Source: Natronogracilivirga saccharolytica (GTDB taxonomy: Bacteria > Bacteroidota > Rhodothermia > Balneolales > Natronogracilivirgulaceae). From it: a stretch of 64,000 nucleotides of DNA. Under the pieces are notes generated by a model. The model did not search any database, was not told the DNA's origin, and saw only the letters and a program-made list of their open reading frames with translations. Where the stretch lies: assembly GCF_017921895.1 (NCBI RefSeq), contig NZ_JAFIDN010000010.1:79165-143164 (forward strand), given 5' to 3'. A program made the position numbers and the translations under genes. Each line of letters begins with the position of its first letter. The first letter of the stretch is position 1. Shown here piece after piece: positions 1 to 8,229 of this stretch.

Positions 1-599
1 TCCGGCAGAAAAAACATTACGAGCAGAAAACTGCAGAATGAAAGAAATGCCGCAAAAAATCCGGGCAGGCCGAAACGCCGGACTTCCATCCATTCCGCAA
101 ATCCTGTCATGCCGGTTGCCGCAACCCACTCCTGCAGTGACGGGTGGATGAGTCCGGATGCCAGAGCGGGCCCCAGAACAAAGCCGATGCCGAAGGCGGC
201 TCCGATGAGTCCCATTCCTTTGGCGCGGTCTTTATCTGTGGTGACATCGGCAATGTAAGCCTGGGCGGTTGCGATGTTTCCGCCCATGACACCGGCGACA
301 AGCCGGGACAAAAACAGCACAAAAAGCGATTCGGCAAAACCGAACATGATGTAAGCCGCCACCGCCCCGGCAGTGCTCAGCAGCATGATGGGACGCCGGC
401 CGATCCGGTCGGACAAGCTGCCCCAGATGGGTGAAAACACCAGCTGCGCCACGGAGTAAATACTGTAAAGCAGGCCGATGACAACCGGTGTTGCCGCAAA
501 CTCCCGTGCATAAAACGGAAGCAACGGCAATACCAGGCCAAAACCGATCAGGTCAATCAGTACGACCAGAAATACCGTGGCGAGTGAGCCTTTTTTCAA
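1..599 (-). CDS. MFS transporter, TetA-like, truncated by window edge
   Basis: This is the N-terminal part (about 199 residues) of a major facilitator superfamily exporter; the rest lies before position 1. The reading frame starts with a TTG that overlaps the hemL stop codon (TTGA), with an in-frame TGA three codons upstream and a GGTGAG ribosome-binding sequence, so TTG is the only sensible start. The protein opens with a hydrophobic helix containing the DLIGFGLVLPLLPFY signature, then the loop 2-3 motif SDRIGRRP that defines the family, and further helices. TetA/Bcr-type drug:proton antiporters look like this. Its overlap with hemL suggests co-transcription. The substrate is unknown; a porphyrin or drug exporter is possible but is only inference. 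Confidence 0.85.
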   Translation of the reverse strand, partial: MKKGSLATVFLVVLIDLIGFGLVLPLLPFYAREFAATPVVIGLLYSIYSVAQLVFSPIWGSLSDRIGRRPIMLLSTAGAVAAYIMFGFAESLFVLFLSRLVAGVMGGNIATAQAYIADVTTDKDRAKGMGLIGAAFGIGFVLGPALASGLIHPSLQEWVAATGMTGFAEWMEVRRFGLPGFFAAFLSFCSFLLVMFFLP

Positions 600-1903
600 C
601 GGGTCTCACCGGTTTTGTTCATGGATGCCAGCGCCTTGTCAGCAGCATCGATGGTTCGCTGAATCACCGCATCGTCGTGCTTGTGGGAGACAAACCAGGC
701 CTCAAAAGCCGACGGCGGAAGGTAAACGCCTTCTGCAAGCATGCTGTGGAAGAACCGGGAGAAAAATTTCGTGTCGGTTCGGCTGACATCGGCAAAGCTT
801 TCTACCGGACCTTCGCAGAAAAAGAAGCCGAGCATGGATCCCACGCGGTTGTTTGCCACGGTGATGCCGTGTTTTTCAAAGACCTCAAGCATTCCGTTTT
901 CCAGCTTTGCCGATTGCGCTTCGAGGTCGTCGTAGATATGCGGATTCTTTTTGAGCTCACCAAGGAGGGCAAGTCCGGCGCTCATGGCCACGGGATTGCC
1001 CGAAAGCGTCCCGGCCTGATAGACCGGGCCATTGGGCGAAACCACGCTCATCACCTCGTCGCTTCCGCCAAAAGCCCCCACCGGCATTCCGGCTCCAATC
1101 ACCTTGCCGAAAGCCATCAGGTCGGGCTGCACGCCGTAACGCTCCGTCGCACCGCCCGGTGCCACGCGGAAACCGCACATCACTTCGTCGAAAATGAGCA
1201 GTACCCCGTGTTCATCGCACAACTTGCGCAGTCCTTCCAGAAAACCTTTTTTGGGAGGCACACAGCCCATATTGCCGGCAACGGGTTCCAGAATAATAGC
1301 TGCCACCTCATCCCGGTTCTCTTCCAGAAGCTTTCTGACACTGTCGATGCTGTTGTAATCAGCTGTCAGCGTATCCTTTGCGGTACCGGCGGTTACACCG
1401 GGACTGCTGGGCTGTCCAAGAGTCAGCGCACCGCTGCCGGCCTTGATGAGAAATGCATCACCGTGTCCATGGTAGCATCCTTCAAACTTGATCACCTTGT
1501 CACGGCCGGTATATCCGCGAGCCACGCGGATGGTGCTCATGGTGGCTTCGGTTCCGGAATTGGTCATGCGGATTTTATCCAGTCCCGGCACCAGGCTGCA
1601 CACAAGTTCGGCCATCCGGTTTTCAATAACGGTGGGTGTTCCGAATGAAGTGGAACCCAGTGCGGCATTCCGGACCGCCTCAACCACCGCCGGGAAGGCG
1701 TGCCCGAGGATCATCGGTCCCCATGAACCAATGTAGTCGATGAGTTCATTGCCATCCTCATCATACATGAAAGCACCTTCGGCTTTTTTCATGAAAAGGG
1801 GTGTTCCGCCCACTCCCTTGAATGCTCTTGCAGGTGAATTCACGCCGCCCGGGATAAATTTTCCGGCCTCTTCAAAATATTTCTGACTGTTGGGATATGG
1901 CAT
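596..1903 (-). CDS. hemL: Glutamate-1-semialdehyde 2,1-aminomutase
   Basis: PLP enzyme converting glutamate-1-semialdehyde to 5-aminolevulinate, the second step of the C5 haem pathway. The 435-residue length is typical. The N terminus carries FIPGGVNSPARAFKGVGG, the usual aminomutase opening, and the PLP lysine lies in AFGKVIGAGMPVGAFGG, with the cofactor-binding Asp in LLIFDEVMCGFR. It stands about 1.3 kb from the main hem gene run but has the same orientation; the intervening DNA holds an RRM gene and a convergent lipoprotein gene, so it is probably transcribed from its own promoter. An MFS gene overlaps its 3' end. The start ATG follows an A/T-rich leader without a clear Shine-Dalgarno sequence. 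Confidence 0.97.
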   Translation of the reverse strand: MPYPNSQKYFEEAGKFIPGGVNSPARAFKGVGGTPLFMKKAEGAFMYDEDGNELIDYIGSWGPMILGHAFPAVVEAVRNAALGSTSFGTPTVIENRMAELVCSLVPGLDKIRMTNSGTEATMSTIRVARGYTGRDKVIKFEGCYHGHGDAFLIKAGSGALTLGQPSSPGVTAGTAKDTLTADYNSIDSVRKLLEENRDEVAAIILEPVAGNMGCVPPKKGFLEGLRKLCDEHGVLLIFDEVMCGFRVAPGGATERYGVQPDLMAFGKVIGAGMPVGAFGGSDEVMSVVSPNGPVYQAGTLSGNPVAMSAGLALLGELKKNPHIYDDLEAQSAKLENGMLEVFEKHGITVANNRVGSMLGFFFCEGPVESFADVSRTDTKFFSRFFHSMLAEGVYLPPSAFEAWFVSHKHDDAVIQRTIDAADKALASMNKTGETR

Positions 1904-2190
1904 AATAATTGGATGGATTTATTTAAAAAGTATGTCCGTTTAATGAAGCCCAAGGATACGAAAAATATTGAATAAAATGGAGCACTTACAGCCCGGACAG
2001 GAGACAACACGAATATGACTTTTTCCGTTTGCGGAGTCTGCGCTGACTGTTGCCATTCTGTGGGGGAATAGGATTTTTAGATGAATGGCAGGTCAGGTTT
2101 CGTTGTTCAGAATGCAATGTCACACATTTCATTTCCCGAAATGTATTTTCAATTGATAACAGGATTATTAATCAAACAACAGCCGGAAAT
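1904..2190. other. Divergent intergenic region between hemL and the lipoprotein gene
   Basis: This 287-base stretch separates the divergent starts of hemL (minus) and the CusF-like lipoprotein gene (plus), so both promoters should lie here. It is A/T-rich near each gene. I see no convincing operator, riboswitch or RNA. An open frame running in from 2050 is continuous with the lipoprotein frame, but the signal peptide begins at 2191. Confidence 0.5.
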
Positions 2191-2574
2191 ATGCAACGAC
2201 TGACAACGGTAACCGGCAGCATACTGATACTGATGCTGCTTCTGCTTTCATGCAACGACAATGATGCGGCTCTGCCGGATGACGAGATTCATCAGGATGA
2301 CATCTATGAAGTAAAAGGGCGGTATCTGAGTACCGATATGCGCGGGGAATCCATTTCGGTGGTACATGAAGAAATCCCGGATGTGATGAATGCGATGCGG
2401 ATGAGCTTGCGGATTTCTGATCCGTCTGATGCCGAAGAGCTAGAAACCGGCGATGTCATCCGGTTTGAGATGGTCCGTACAGAGTCGGGCTGGTTTGCGC
2501 GGGAGATTGAGGTGCTTCCGCCTGACACCGAACTGGATCTTCCTGATGACCTGCATGGAGTCGGGGTGGAATAA
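2191..2574 (+). CDS. CusF-like copper-binding lipoprotein
   Basis: A 127-residue predicted lipoprotein: a hydrophobic leader ends in the lipobox LLLSC, giving a lipidated Cys at about residue 21. The mature domain reads like the small CusF/PF11604 barrel found in metal efflux systems: VVHEEIPDVMNAMRMSLRI matches the family pattern H-E-x-I-P-x-x-M-x-x-M-x-M, which supplies the Met/His copper ligands, followed by a GDVIRFEM strand. Family members bind periplasmic Cu(I) or Ag(I). It stands alone, convergent with the RRM gene and closed by a strong terminator, with no Cus pump beside it. I chose the ATG at 2191 because it begins the signal peptide; a frame open from 2050 has no such sense. Function is by family resemblance only. 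Confidence 0.7.
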   Translation: MQRLTTVTGSILILMLLLLSCNDNDAALPDDEIHQDDIYEVKGRYLSTDMRGESISVVHEEIPDVMNAMRMSLRISDPSDAEELETGDVIRFEMVRTESGWFAREIEVLPPDTELDLPDDLHGVGVE

Positions 2575-2670
2575 CTGCAATGGACTCCCGGATGATGATT
2601 GTTCTGATGGCCTGATGGCTGGCAAAAAATAACGGCCTGATCCTTGATAAATCCTTGCCTGATGGCAGTT

Positions 2671-2746
2671 AAAACCTGATCTGATAAGTAAAGCTTGCTC
2701 TGATGAATAAAGCCCTGCCTGAAGGATAAAGCCCTGCCTGAAGGGT
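2671..2746 (+). repeat. Tandem 19-bp direct repeats
   Basis: Four head-to-tail 19-base units lie here, the last two nearly identical (AAAGCCCTGCCTGAAGGAT, then the same with one change), the first two more diverged. Weaker related CTGATGG-type copies extend back to about 2600. The array sits between the lipoprotein stop and the terminator and encodes nothing obvious. Confidence 0.75.
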
Positions 2747-2749
2747 AAA

Positions 2750-2779
2750 AAAACCCGGCTGATTGCTCAGCCGGGTTTT
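2750..2779. terminator. Bidirectional rho-independent terminator
   Basis: A perfect 13-bp inverted repeat (AAAACCCGGCTGA, loop TTGC, TCAGCCGGGTTTT) stands between two convergent genes. It gives a U-run on either strand, so it should end both the CusF-like lipoprotein transcript and the RRM transcript. Confidence 0.9.
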
Positions 2780-2784
2780 GAATT

Positions 2785-3066
2785 CTAATAGCGGTTGTTG
2801 CCGCGGAACCCGTTGTTTTCTTTTCGGGGGCGCGCCTTGTTGACAACAAGGGCACGGCTCATGAATTCGGCCTCGTGCAAATCGTCGATGGCACTTTCTG
2901 CCTCATCATTGCTGTCCATATCCACAAAACCGAAACCGCGTGAGCGTCCGGTCTCACGGTCAGTGATAATCTTTGCGGAACTCACATCGCCGTACTCGGC
3001 AAAAAGGTCCAGGAGTTGATCTTCATCTGTTTTAAAGCTGAGATTGCCAACATAAATCGTCGTCAT
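2785..3066 (-). CDS. RRM-domain RNA-binding protein
   Basis: A 93-residue protein that is essentially one RNA recognition motif. RNP2 is IYVGNLSF near the N terminus and RNP1 is RGFGFVDM in the middle, with the helix DEDQLLDLFAEYGDV between them. The tail is short and basic (KARPRKENN). Such single-RRM proteins are common in Bacteroidota relatives and cyanobacteria, where they act as abundant RNA chaperones, often cold-induced. I chose ATG at 3066; a TTG three codons earlier keeps the frame open but adds nothing. There is no Shine-Dalgarno sequence, only an A/T-rich leader. It lies between hemB and hemL without obvious functional linkage to haem. Confidence 0.93.
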   Translation of the reverse strand: MTTIYVGNLSFKTDEDQLLDLFAEYGDVSSAKIITDRETGRSRGFGFVDMDSNDEAESAIDDLHEAEFMSRALVVNKARPRKENNGFRGNNRY

Positions 3067-3219
3067 AGTAATCAATTAATTTTATTTAAGGGTTATGTAA
3101 CTTGGCAATTTCAACGGAACAAATCTGAAGAACTACGGAAAATAATCAACATTATCTATTCTACTCTGAACGGCCAATCCGCTTAAATTACGAAAATTAT
3201 AAACCAGTAACTAAAAATA

Positions 3220-4236
3220 TTATTTCTGGCTTTCACGAAGCAGCCTGACCGCCTTTTCTGCCCAGTACGTTGCAATCACATCGGCGCCCGCACGCTTGCA
3301 GGCCAGCAGGCTTTCCAGCATGGCGGCCTCCTCATCGAGCCATCCCTTTTCGGCAGCTGCTTTAATCATGGCATACTCGCCGCTCACATTGTAAACCGCT
3401 ACCGGCACGCGAACCGACTCCCGCACTGCTCTGACCACATCAAGATACGGCAGACCCGGCTTTACCATAACCATATCGGCCCCTTCGCCTTCATCCATAC
3501 GGGCTTCCCGGACCGCCTCCCGGACATTGGCCGGATCCATCTGGTATGTTTTTTTGTCACCGAATCCCGGGGCAGATTCAAGCGCATCACGGAACGGACC
3601 ATAAAAGCCGGAGGCATACTTGGCACTGTAGGCCAGAATGCCGGTATCCGGAAACCCGTTGGCTTCCAGGGCCAGGCGAATCTCACCGATCCGTCCGTCC
3701 ATCATGTCCGATGGTGCCACGTAATCGGCACCGGCCCGGGCGTGGCTGACCGACATCCGCGCGAGCACATCAACCGTTTCGTCATTCACTATCCGGCCGT
3801 CACGTACAACACCGTCATGCCCGTAGCTGGAATAGGGGTCCAGAGCCACATCCGTCATAACAGTAAGTCCGGGTACGGCCTCTTTGATGCGTTTTACCGC
3901 CATCTGCATCAGCCCGTTTTCATTCAGCGCCTCCGTACCCTCATTGTCCTTTTTGGCATCCGGTACCATGACGAACAACAAAATGGCGGTGATTCCAAGC
4001 TCATGCCAGGATGCCGCCTGATGAACCGCAAGATCCAGTGACAGCCGGTGATAATCGGGCATGGAGCTTATCGGCTCTTTCACTTCGGCACCTTCGGTTA
4101 TGAACATGGGTGCGATGAAGTCGGATGCGGACAACCGGTGCTCGGCAAGCATGGTGCGCCGGCTTTGCTGATAACGGTTTCTCCGGCCTCTGGAAAGGGG
4201 AAATCCGGACGGAAAATGATTCTCTGTCGGTGTCAT
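3220..4236 (-). CDS. hemB: Porphobilinogen synthase (5-aminolevulinate dehydratase)
   Basis: Condenses two 5-aminolevulinate molecules into porphobilinogen. The protein is 338 residues, a normal length. The two Schiff-base lysines are visible in ILAYSAKYASGFYGPFRDA and DMVMVKPGLPYLD. The metal region reads DPYSSYGHDG rather than the Cys-rich zinc form, so this is the magnesium-type class. It is the last gene of the hemH-A-C-D-E-F-B run, 170 bp downstream of hemF, a gap larger than any other in the group. That gap has no terminator I can see, so co-transcription is possible. Confidence 0.97.
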   Translation of the reverse strand: MTPTENHFPSGFPLSRGRRNRYQQSRRTMLAEHRLSASDFIAPMFITEGAEVKEPISSMPDYHRLSLDLAVHQAASWHELGITAILLFVMVPDAKKDNEGTEALNENGLMQMAVKRIKEAVPGLTVMTDVALDPYSSYGHDGVVRDGRIVNDETVDVLARMSVSHARAGADYVAPSDMMDGRIGEIRLALEANGFPDTGILAYSAKYASGFYGPFRDALESAPGFGDKKTYQMDPANVREAVREARMDEGEGADMVMVKPGLPYLDVVRAVRESVRVPVAVYNVSGEYAMIKAAAEKGWLDEEAAMLESLLACKRAGADVIATYWAEKAVRLLRESQK

Positions 4237-4406
4237 ATCTGGTTGCCTGGTCGGTTTTGAAAGCTTATTGGTTAGACGGTTGATTCGTAGGAACGCCTGA
4301 CGGATATACGCTTTATGGATTTATGATTTATGGAAGCTTTGCGGATGTACTGCGGGACGGACCGGTGGATGCGGGTCGTCCGGTCATACTGCGCCGCAAC
4401 GCCGTA

Positions 4407-5318
4407 TCAGACCCAGTCGCGGGGCTTTCTGAGTACCTCTGTCGTTTCGGCTTCCCGGCTTCCCGGTTCGGGGGTGACATTGTAATCCCACCGGACCCTG
4501 GGCGGCAGGCTCATCAGAATGGACTCGGTCCGGCCGCCGGTTTTAATCCCGAAAAGGGTACCGCGGTCATGAATCAGGTTGAATTCCACATACCGGCCGC
4601 GCCGGAGCTCCTGGAAATAGCGCTCGGGCTCTCCCCAGGGGGTTTCCCTTCGCCGTTCAATGATGGGAAGGTAGGATGACAGGAAGGCATCGCCGCATGC
4701 CCTGGTCATTTCATGCCAGAACGCAAGATTCTGCGATTTTTCTGATCTGAGATAATCAAAAAAAATTCCGCCGATGCCCCGCACTTCTCCGCGGTGTTCA
4801 TTGTAGAAATACCGGTCGCAGGCCTTTTTGAACCGCGGATAGAGATCAGGATGAAACCGGTCACAAGTAGTTTTATAGGACTGATGAAAGTGGCGTGCAT
4901 CTTCTTCGAAGATATAGTAGGGGGTCAGATCCGCACCACCGCCAAACCAGGAATCCACCGCTTCGCCGCCTTCCTTCTCATACAGCTCGAAAAAACGGAA
5001 ATTGGCATGCACGGTCGGGACCATCGGACTTTCCGGATGCAGCACAAGTGACAATCCGCAGGCATAAAACTGTCCCTGGTCCACATCAAATCGTTTGCGG
5101 ATCAGTTCCGGAAGTTCGCCGTGAACCGTGGAAATGTTGACACCTCCTTTTTCAAACAATCCGCCCTTTTCAATCACGCGTGACCTTCCGCCGCCACCGC
5201 CCTCCCGTGTCCAGAGATCCTCACGAAAACGGGCTTTGCCGTCAGCAGATTCGAGGGAGGTGCAAATCCGGTCCTGTGCTGAATGGATCCAGCTGGTGAA
5301 GGATTCTTTGATGTTCAT
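4407..5318 (-). CDS. hemF: Oxygen-dependent coproporphyrinogen III oxidase
   Basis: Oxidative decarboxylation of coproporphyrinogen III to protoporphyrinogen IX using O2. The 303-residue protein has the HemF signatures HANFRFFELYEK, WFGGGADLTPYYIFEEDARHFH and the C-terminal EFNLIHDRGTLFGIKTGGR followed by SLPPRVRW. HemF rather than the radical-SAM HemN in this block suggests an aerobic life; a HemN may exist elsewhere. It starts 5 bases after the hemE stop, so the two are translated from one message. Confidence 0.97.
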   Translation of the reverse strand: MNIKESFTSWIHSAQDRICTSLESADGKARFREDLWTREGGGGGRSRVIEKGGLFEKGGVNISTVHGELPELIRKRFDVDQGQFYACGLSLVLHPESPMVPTVHANFRFFELYEKEGGEAVDSWFGGGADLTPYYIFEEDARHFHQSYKTTCDRFHPDLYPRFKKACDRYFYNEHRGEVRGIGGIFFDYLRSEKSQNLAFWHEMTRACGDAFLSSYLPIIERRRETPWGEPERYFQELRRGRYVEFNLIHDRGTLFGIKTGGRTESILMSLPPRVRWDYNVTPEPGSREAETTEVLRKPRDWV

Positions 5319-5323
5319 GGAGG

Positions 5324-6352
5324 TCAGGAGGTTTCGTAGGATTTCACGGCATCCACAAAAGCGCGGGCATGGTCAACCGGTATGTTCGGCAGTATGCCGT
5401 GACCAAGATTGACGATATAGCGGTCTTTGCCGAAACGGTCGATCATCCGCTTCACCTGGTTCCGGATCACAGGAACGGGTGAGAGCAGCCGGCTCGGGTC
5501 ATAATTCCCCTGGAGGGTCGCCTCGCGCCGGGTGGCTTTCCGCGCATATTCCGGACTCACAGTCCAGTCTATGGAAATGGCTGCGGCACTGGTGCGCCAG
5601 GCCAGCCGTTCAAGGGCGTACCACGCTCCTTTGGCAAAAAGGACTACCGGGGCGCCTTTCACCTCTTCGGTAATGCGCTTGAGGTGCGGCATGCAAAACA
5701 GGTTGAAATCATCGGGTCCGAGCAATCCGGCCCAGCTGTCAAAAACCTGAACGGCATGCACGCCGGCCTCAATCTGGGCGTTCAGGTAATCGATGATCAC
5801 ATCAGCCAGGACAGAGAGTAAATGATCGGCAGCTTCGGGGTGCTCATAGCAGAACGCTTTGGCAGCAGCAAAGTCTTTGGAACCGCGACCTTCGATCATA
5901 TAACAGAGAAGCGTCCAGGGAGCGCCGGAAAACCCGATCAGCGGAACACGTCCGTTCAGGCGTTCATTGGTTGCCCGTATGCCCTGCATGACATACTGCA
6001 GCTTTTCCAGCGCATCGGCTTTTGTGACTGCCAGCGCCTGTTCTTTTGATGTGATGGGGTTGTCCAGAACAGGCCCGACCCCCGGCTTCATTTCGATATG
6101 CCATCCGAGGGCACGCGGGATTACAAGAATATCCGAGAATAAAATTGCCGCATCGGGACCGATTTCATCGATGGGCAGGCAGGTGATTTCGGCTACAAGT
6201 TCCGGTGTTTCGCAGCGCGTGAAAAAGTCGTATTTCTTCTGAAGCTCCAGATAGGAAGGGAGGTAGCGGCCGGCCTGGCGCATCATCCAGACAGGCGGGC
6301 GGGGCACAGACTGCCCTGCAAGTGCTTTAAGATACAAAGTGTTTTCAATCAT
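5324..6352 (-). CDS. hemE: Uroporphyrinogen decarboxylase
   Basis: Removes four acetate carboxyls from uroporphyrinogen III to give coproporphyrinogen III. The N-terminal signature PPVWMMRQAGRYLPSY contains the substrate-binding arginines, ILFSDILVIP the essential Asp, and the C-terminal YIVNLGHGILPNIP the conserved His. Length 342 is typical. It is 5 bases from both neighbours, hemD before and hemF after, so it sits in the tightest part of the operon. Confidence 0.97.
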   Translation of the reverse strand: MIENTLYLKALAGQSVPRPPVWMMRQAGRYLPSYLELQKKYDFFTRCETPELVAEITCLPIDEIGPDAAILFSDILVIPRALGWHIEMKPGVGPVLDNPITSKEQALAVTKADALEKLQYVMQGIRATNERLNGRVPLIGFSGAPWTLLCYMIEGRGSKDFAAAKAFCYEHPEAADHLLSVLADVIIDYLNAQIEAGVHAVQVFDSWAGLLGPDDFNLFCMPHLKRITEEVKGAPVVLFAKGAWYALERLAWRTSAAAISIDWTVSPEYARKATRREATLQGNYDPSRLLSPVPVIRNQVKRMIDRFGKDRYIVNLGHGILPNIPVDHARAFVDAVKSYETS

Positions 6353-6357
6353 AATCT

Positions 6358-7224
6358 TTATAATACGAGTTTTATCATCTCGCTAAAAGCTGCTTCCGGG
6401 GCAACGAGCGGCTCTCTTCCGGTTTCCTCCCGCACAGCTCTGGCCGTTGTTTCGCCGACAGCAACGGGCTTCCAGTCACCATCGGGCAGCCCGTAAAGCC
6501 TGCGGAACCCCGATACCCCGTTGGGACTGAAAAACAGGATGGCGTCGGCTGACTCGCGGACAGGTTCGGGATCAGTAACGGGATATCCCTGATAGACCTC
6601 CAGTTCCGTCAGGATGATGCCGTTTTCATGGCAGACATCGCGCAACTCATGGCGGCGGTTGACCGAACAGAAGTGCACGGCATTCCGGATGTTATCACGG
6701 ACGAGCATCCGGGCCAGGTCATGCCCGTTGTGCTTTTCTGACATCCGGATGTTCCGGGCGCCGAAAAGCCTTCTCGCCTCCTGCTCTGTTTTATTGCCCA
6801 CCACATAGAACCGCGGCAGTGGAATATCCGCATTCCCGCCATCTTCGGCTGCATCGTCCTTCGTGGAAGCATCCTGCGATATGCCGGGGTATCTGCCCGA
6901 TTCGACCAGTTTTTTCCAAATACGCCACCACCCTTCTGCGCCGCGCCGGCTGGTAAAAACCCAGACCCGCTGCAGCGGATTTCTTATGACGGGAGTGATG
7001 TTGGATTCCGGCGGAGTGATCCATCGGTAATTCCATGCCGGGTAATACACCAGCCGGACATTCTTGTCCCTGACAGCCTCTTGATCTCCCGGAGAGGGCG
7101 GCCGTGTAGAAATGACCGTCTTTTTTCCTGTCTCTTCTGGTTTTTCCTGTGATACCACAACCGTCACCTGCTCAGTTAGTAATATTTCCAATACGTTTTG
7201 AATAGTTATCCGGATGCCCTGCAA
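6358..7224 (-). CDS. hemD: Uroporphyrinogen-III synthase
   Basis: Cyclises hydroxymethylbilane to uroporphyrinogen III. HemD proteins diverge strongly; the call rests on position between hemC and hemE and on visible family features: an early strand VISTRPPSP, DAILFFSPNGVSGFRRLYG in the second half, and AVGETTARAVREE near the end. The frame can begin at TTG 7224, 19 bases after the hemC stop, giving 288 residues. The domain proper begins about 35 residues later, so GTG codons at 7167 or 7158 are alternative starts. A central acidic stretch (roughly residues 110-120) is an insertion relative to a minimal HemD. Confidence 0.85.
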   Translation of the reverse strand: MQGIRITIQNVLEILLTEQVTVVVSQEKPEETGKKTVISTRPPSPGDQEAVRDKNVRLVYYPAWNYRWITPPESNITPVIRNPLQRVWVFTSRRGAEGWWRIWKKLVESGRYPGISQDASTKDDAAEDGGNADIPLPRFYVVGNKTEQEARRLFGARNIRMSEKHNGHDLARMLVRDNIRNAVHFCSVNRRHELRDVCHENGIILTELEVYQGYPVTDPEPVRESADAILFFSPNGVSGFRRLYGLPDGDWKPVAVGETTARAVREETGREPLVAPEAAFSEMIKLVL

Positions 7225-7242
7225 CCACCTGCTATTATAACA

Positions 7243-8229
7243 TCACAACGCACCCGGCGAATTCCTGCCTTCCCGCAAATCCCGTATCAGTGTGTCCGCC
7301 CCGCGCCCGAGCGCCTCATCAGCCGCCCTCCTGCCAAGGTCCCCCGCTTTTTCCCGATCCTCACTCATCTCAAAAGCAATCAGCCCCGATCCGTCAGGAT
7401 ACACCGTGTTCACTTTCAGATGCACCTTTCTGCCGCGGATCTCCGCAAATGCTCCCACCGGCGCGCTGCATCCGCCCTCAAGTGTGTGCAGCACATCCCG
7501 TTCGATGCCGGTGCAAAGAGACGTATCCGGATCATCAACCGGCAAAACCGCATCCTTTATCCGCTCATCTTCCGACCGGACCATCACCGCCATCGCTCCC
7601 TGGGCCGGCGCGGGCAGCATCCAGTCGATCTTCCAGGCAATGTGGTGCTGCAGCCCCAGTCTTTTGAGTCCGGCGGCCGCAAAAATGGCCCCGTCCCAGT
7701 CACTTTCGGCAACTTTTCGCAGCCGGGTCTGAATGTTGCCACGGATATCCCTCACCCGGAAATTCGGGTAACGGGCCAGCCACTGGCCGATCCGCCTGTT
7801 GCTGCTGCTGGCAACAACTCCCCGGTATTCCGGATCATCGGGAAACGAAGGCCGGTTATTTCCGCTTTTCTGCCTGCAGGCAGCGCCCCCGGAGGCACTT
7901 TCGCGGGATACAAACACATCCGAAACATCCTCGCGCCGGCTGACAGCCCCCACCTTCAGCCCGTCCGGCATGCGAGTGGGAATATCCTTGAAGGAATGCA
8001 CAGCCAGATCAATCCCGCCGCTGAGCAGGGCATCGTCAAGCGCCTTGGTGAAAACCCCTTTCCCGCCCATCAGCGGCAGCGGGGTGTCAAGAACCCGGTC
8101 GCCCTCGGTTTTGATATAGTGCAGTTCTGCAGGCCAGCCGTTTTCCAGCAGAATCTCCCGGACGTACCTTGCCTGCCAGGTCGCGAGAATACTGTCTCTT
8201 GTACCTATGCGAAGCGGCTCAGTTGTCAA
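7243..8229 (-). CDS. hemC: Hydroxymethylbilane synthase (porphobilinogen deaminase)
   Basis: Polymerises four porphobilinogens into hydroxymethylbilane. The start is TTG inside the end of hemA (11-base overlap), which gives the standard opening LRIGTRDSILATWQA. Further family marks are the HSFKDIPTRMPDG region with catalytic Asp, and LEGGCSAPVGAFAE, whose Cys carries the dipyrromethane cofactor. At 328 residues it is slightly long: the central loop after VFVSRESASGG holds extra residues before the usual VVASSSNRRIGQ segment. The overlap implies translational coupling to hemA. Confidence 0.96.
   Translation of the reverse strand: MTTEPLRIGTRDSILATWQARYVREILLENGWPAELHYIKTEGDRVLDTPLPLMGGKGVFTKALDDALLSGGIDLAVHSFKDIPTRMPDGLKVGAVSRREDVSDVFVSRESASGGAACRQKSGNNRPSFPDDPEYRGVVASSSNRRIGQWLARYPNFRVRDIRGNIQTRLRKVAESDWDGAIFAAAGLKRLGLQHHIAWKIDWMLPAPAQGAMAVMVRSEDERIKDAVLPVDDPDTSLCTGIERDVLHTLEGGCSAPVGAFAEIRGRKVHLKVNTVYPDGSGLIAFEMSEDREKAGDLGRRAADEALGRGADTLIRDLREGRNSPGAL

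Noticed and set aside
488..1648. Long plus-strand open frame (386 codons) opposite hemL
   Set aside because: It is the antisense shadow of hemL. The protein shows no family pattern, whereas the minus strand gives an unmistakable aminomutase.
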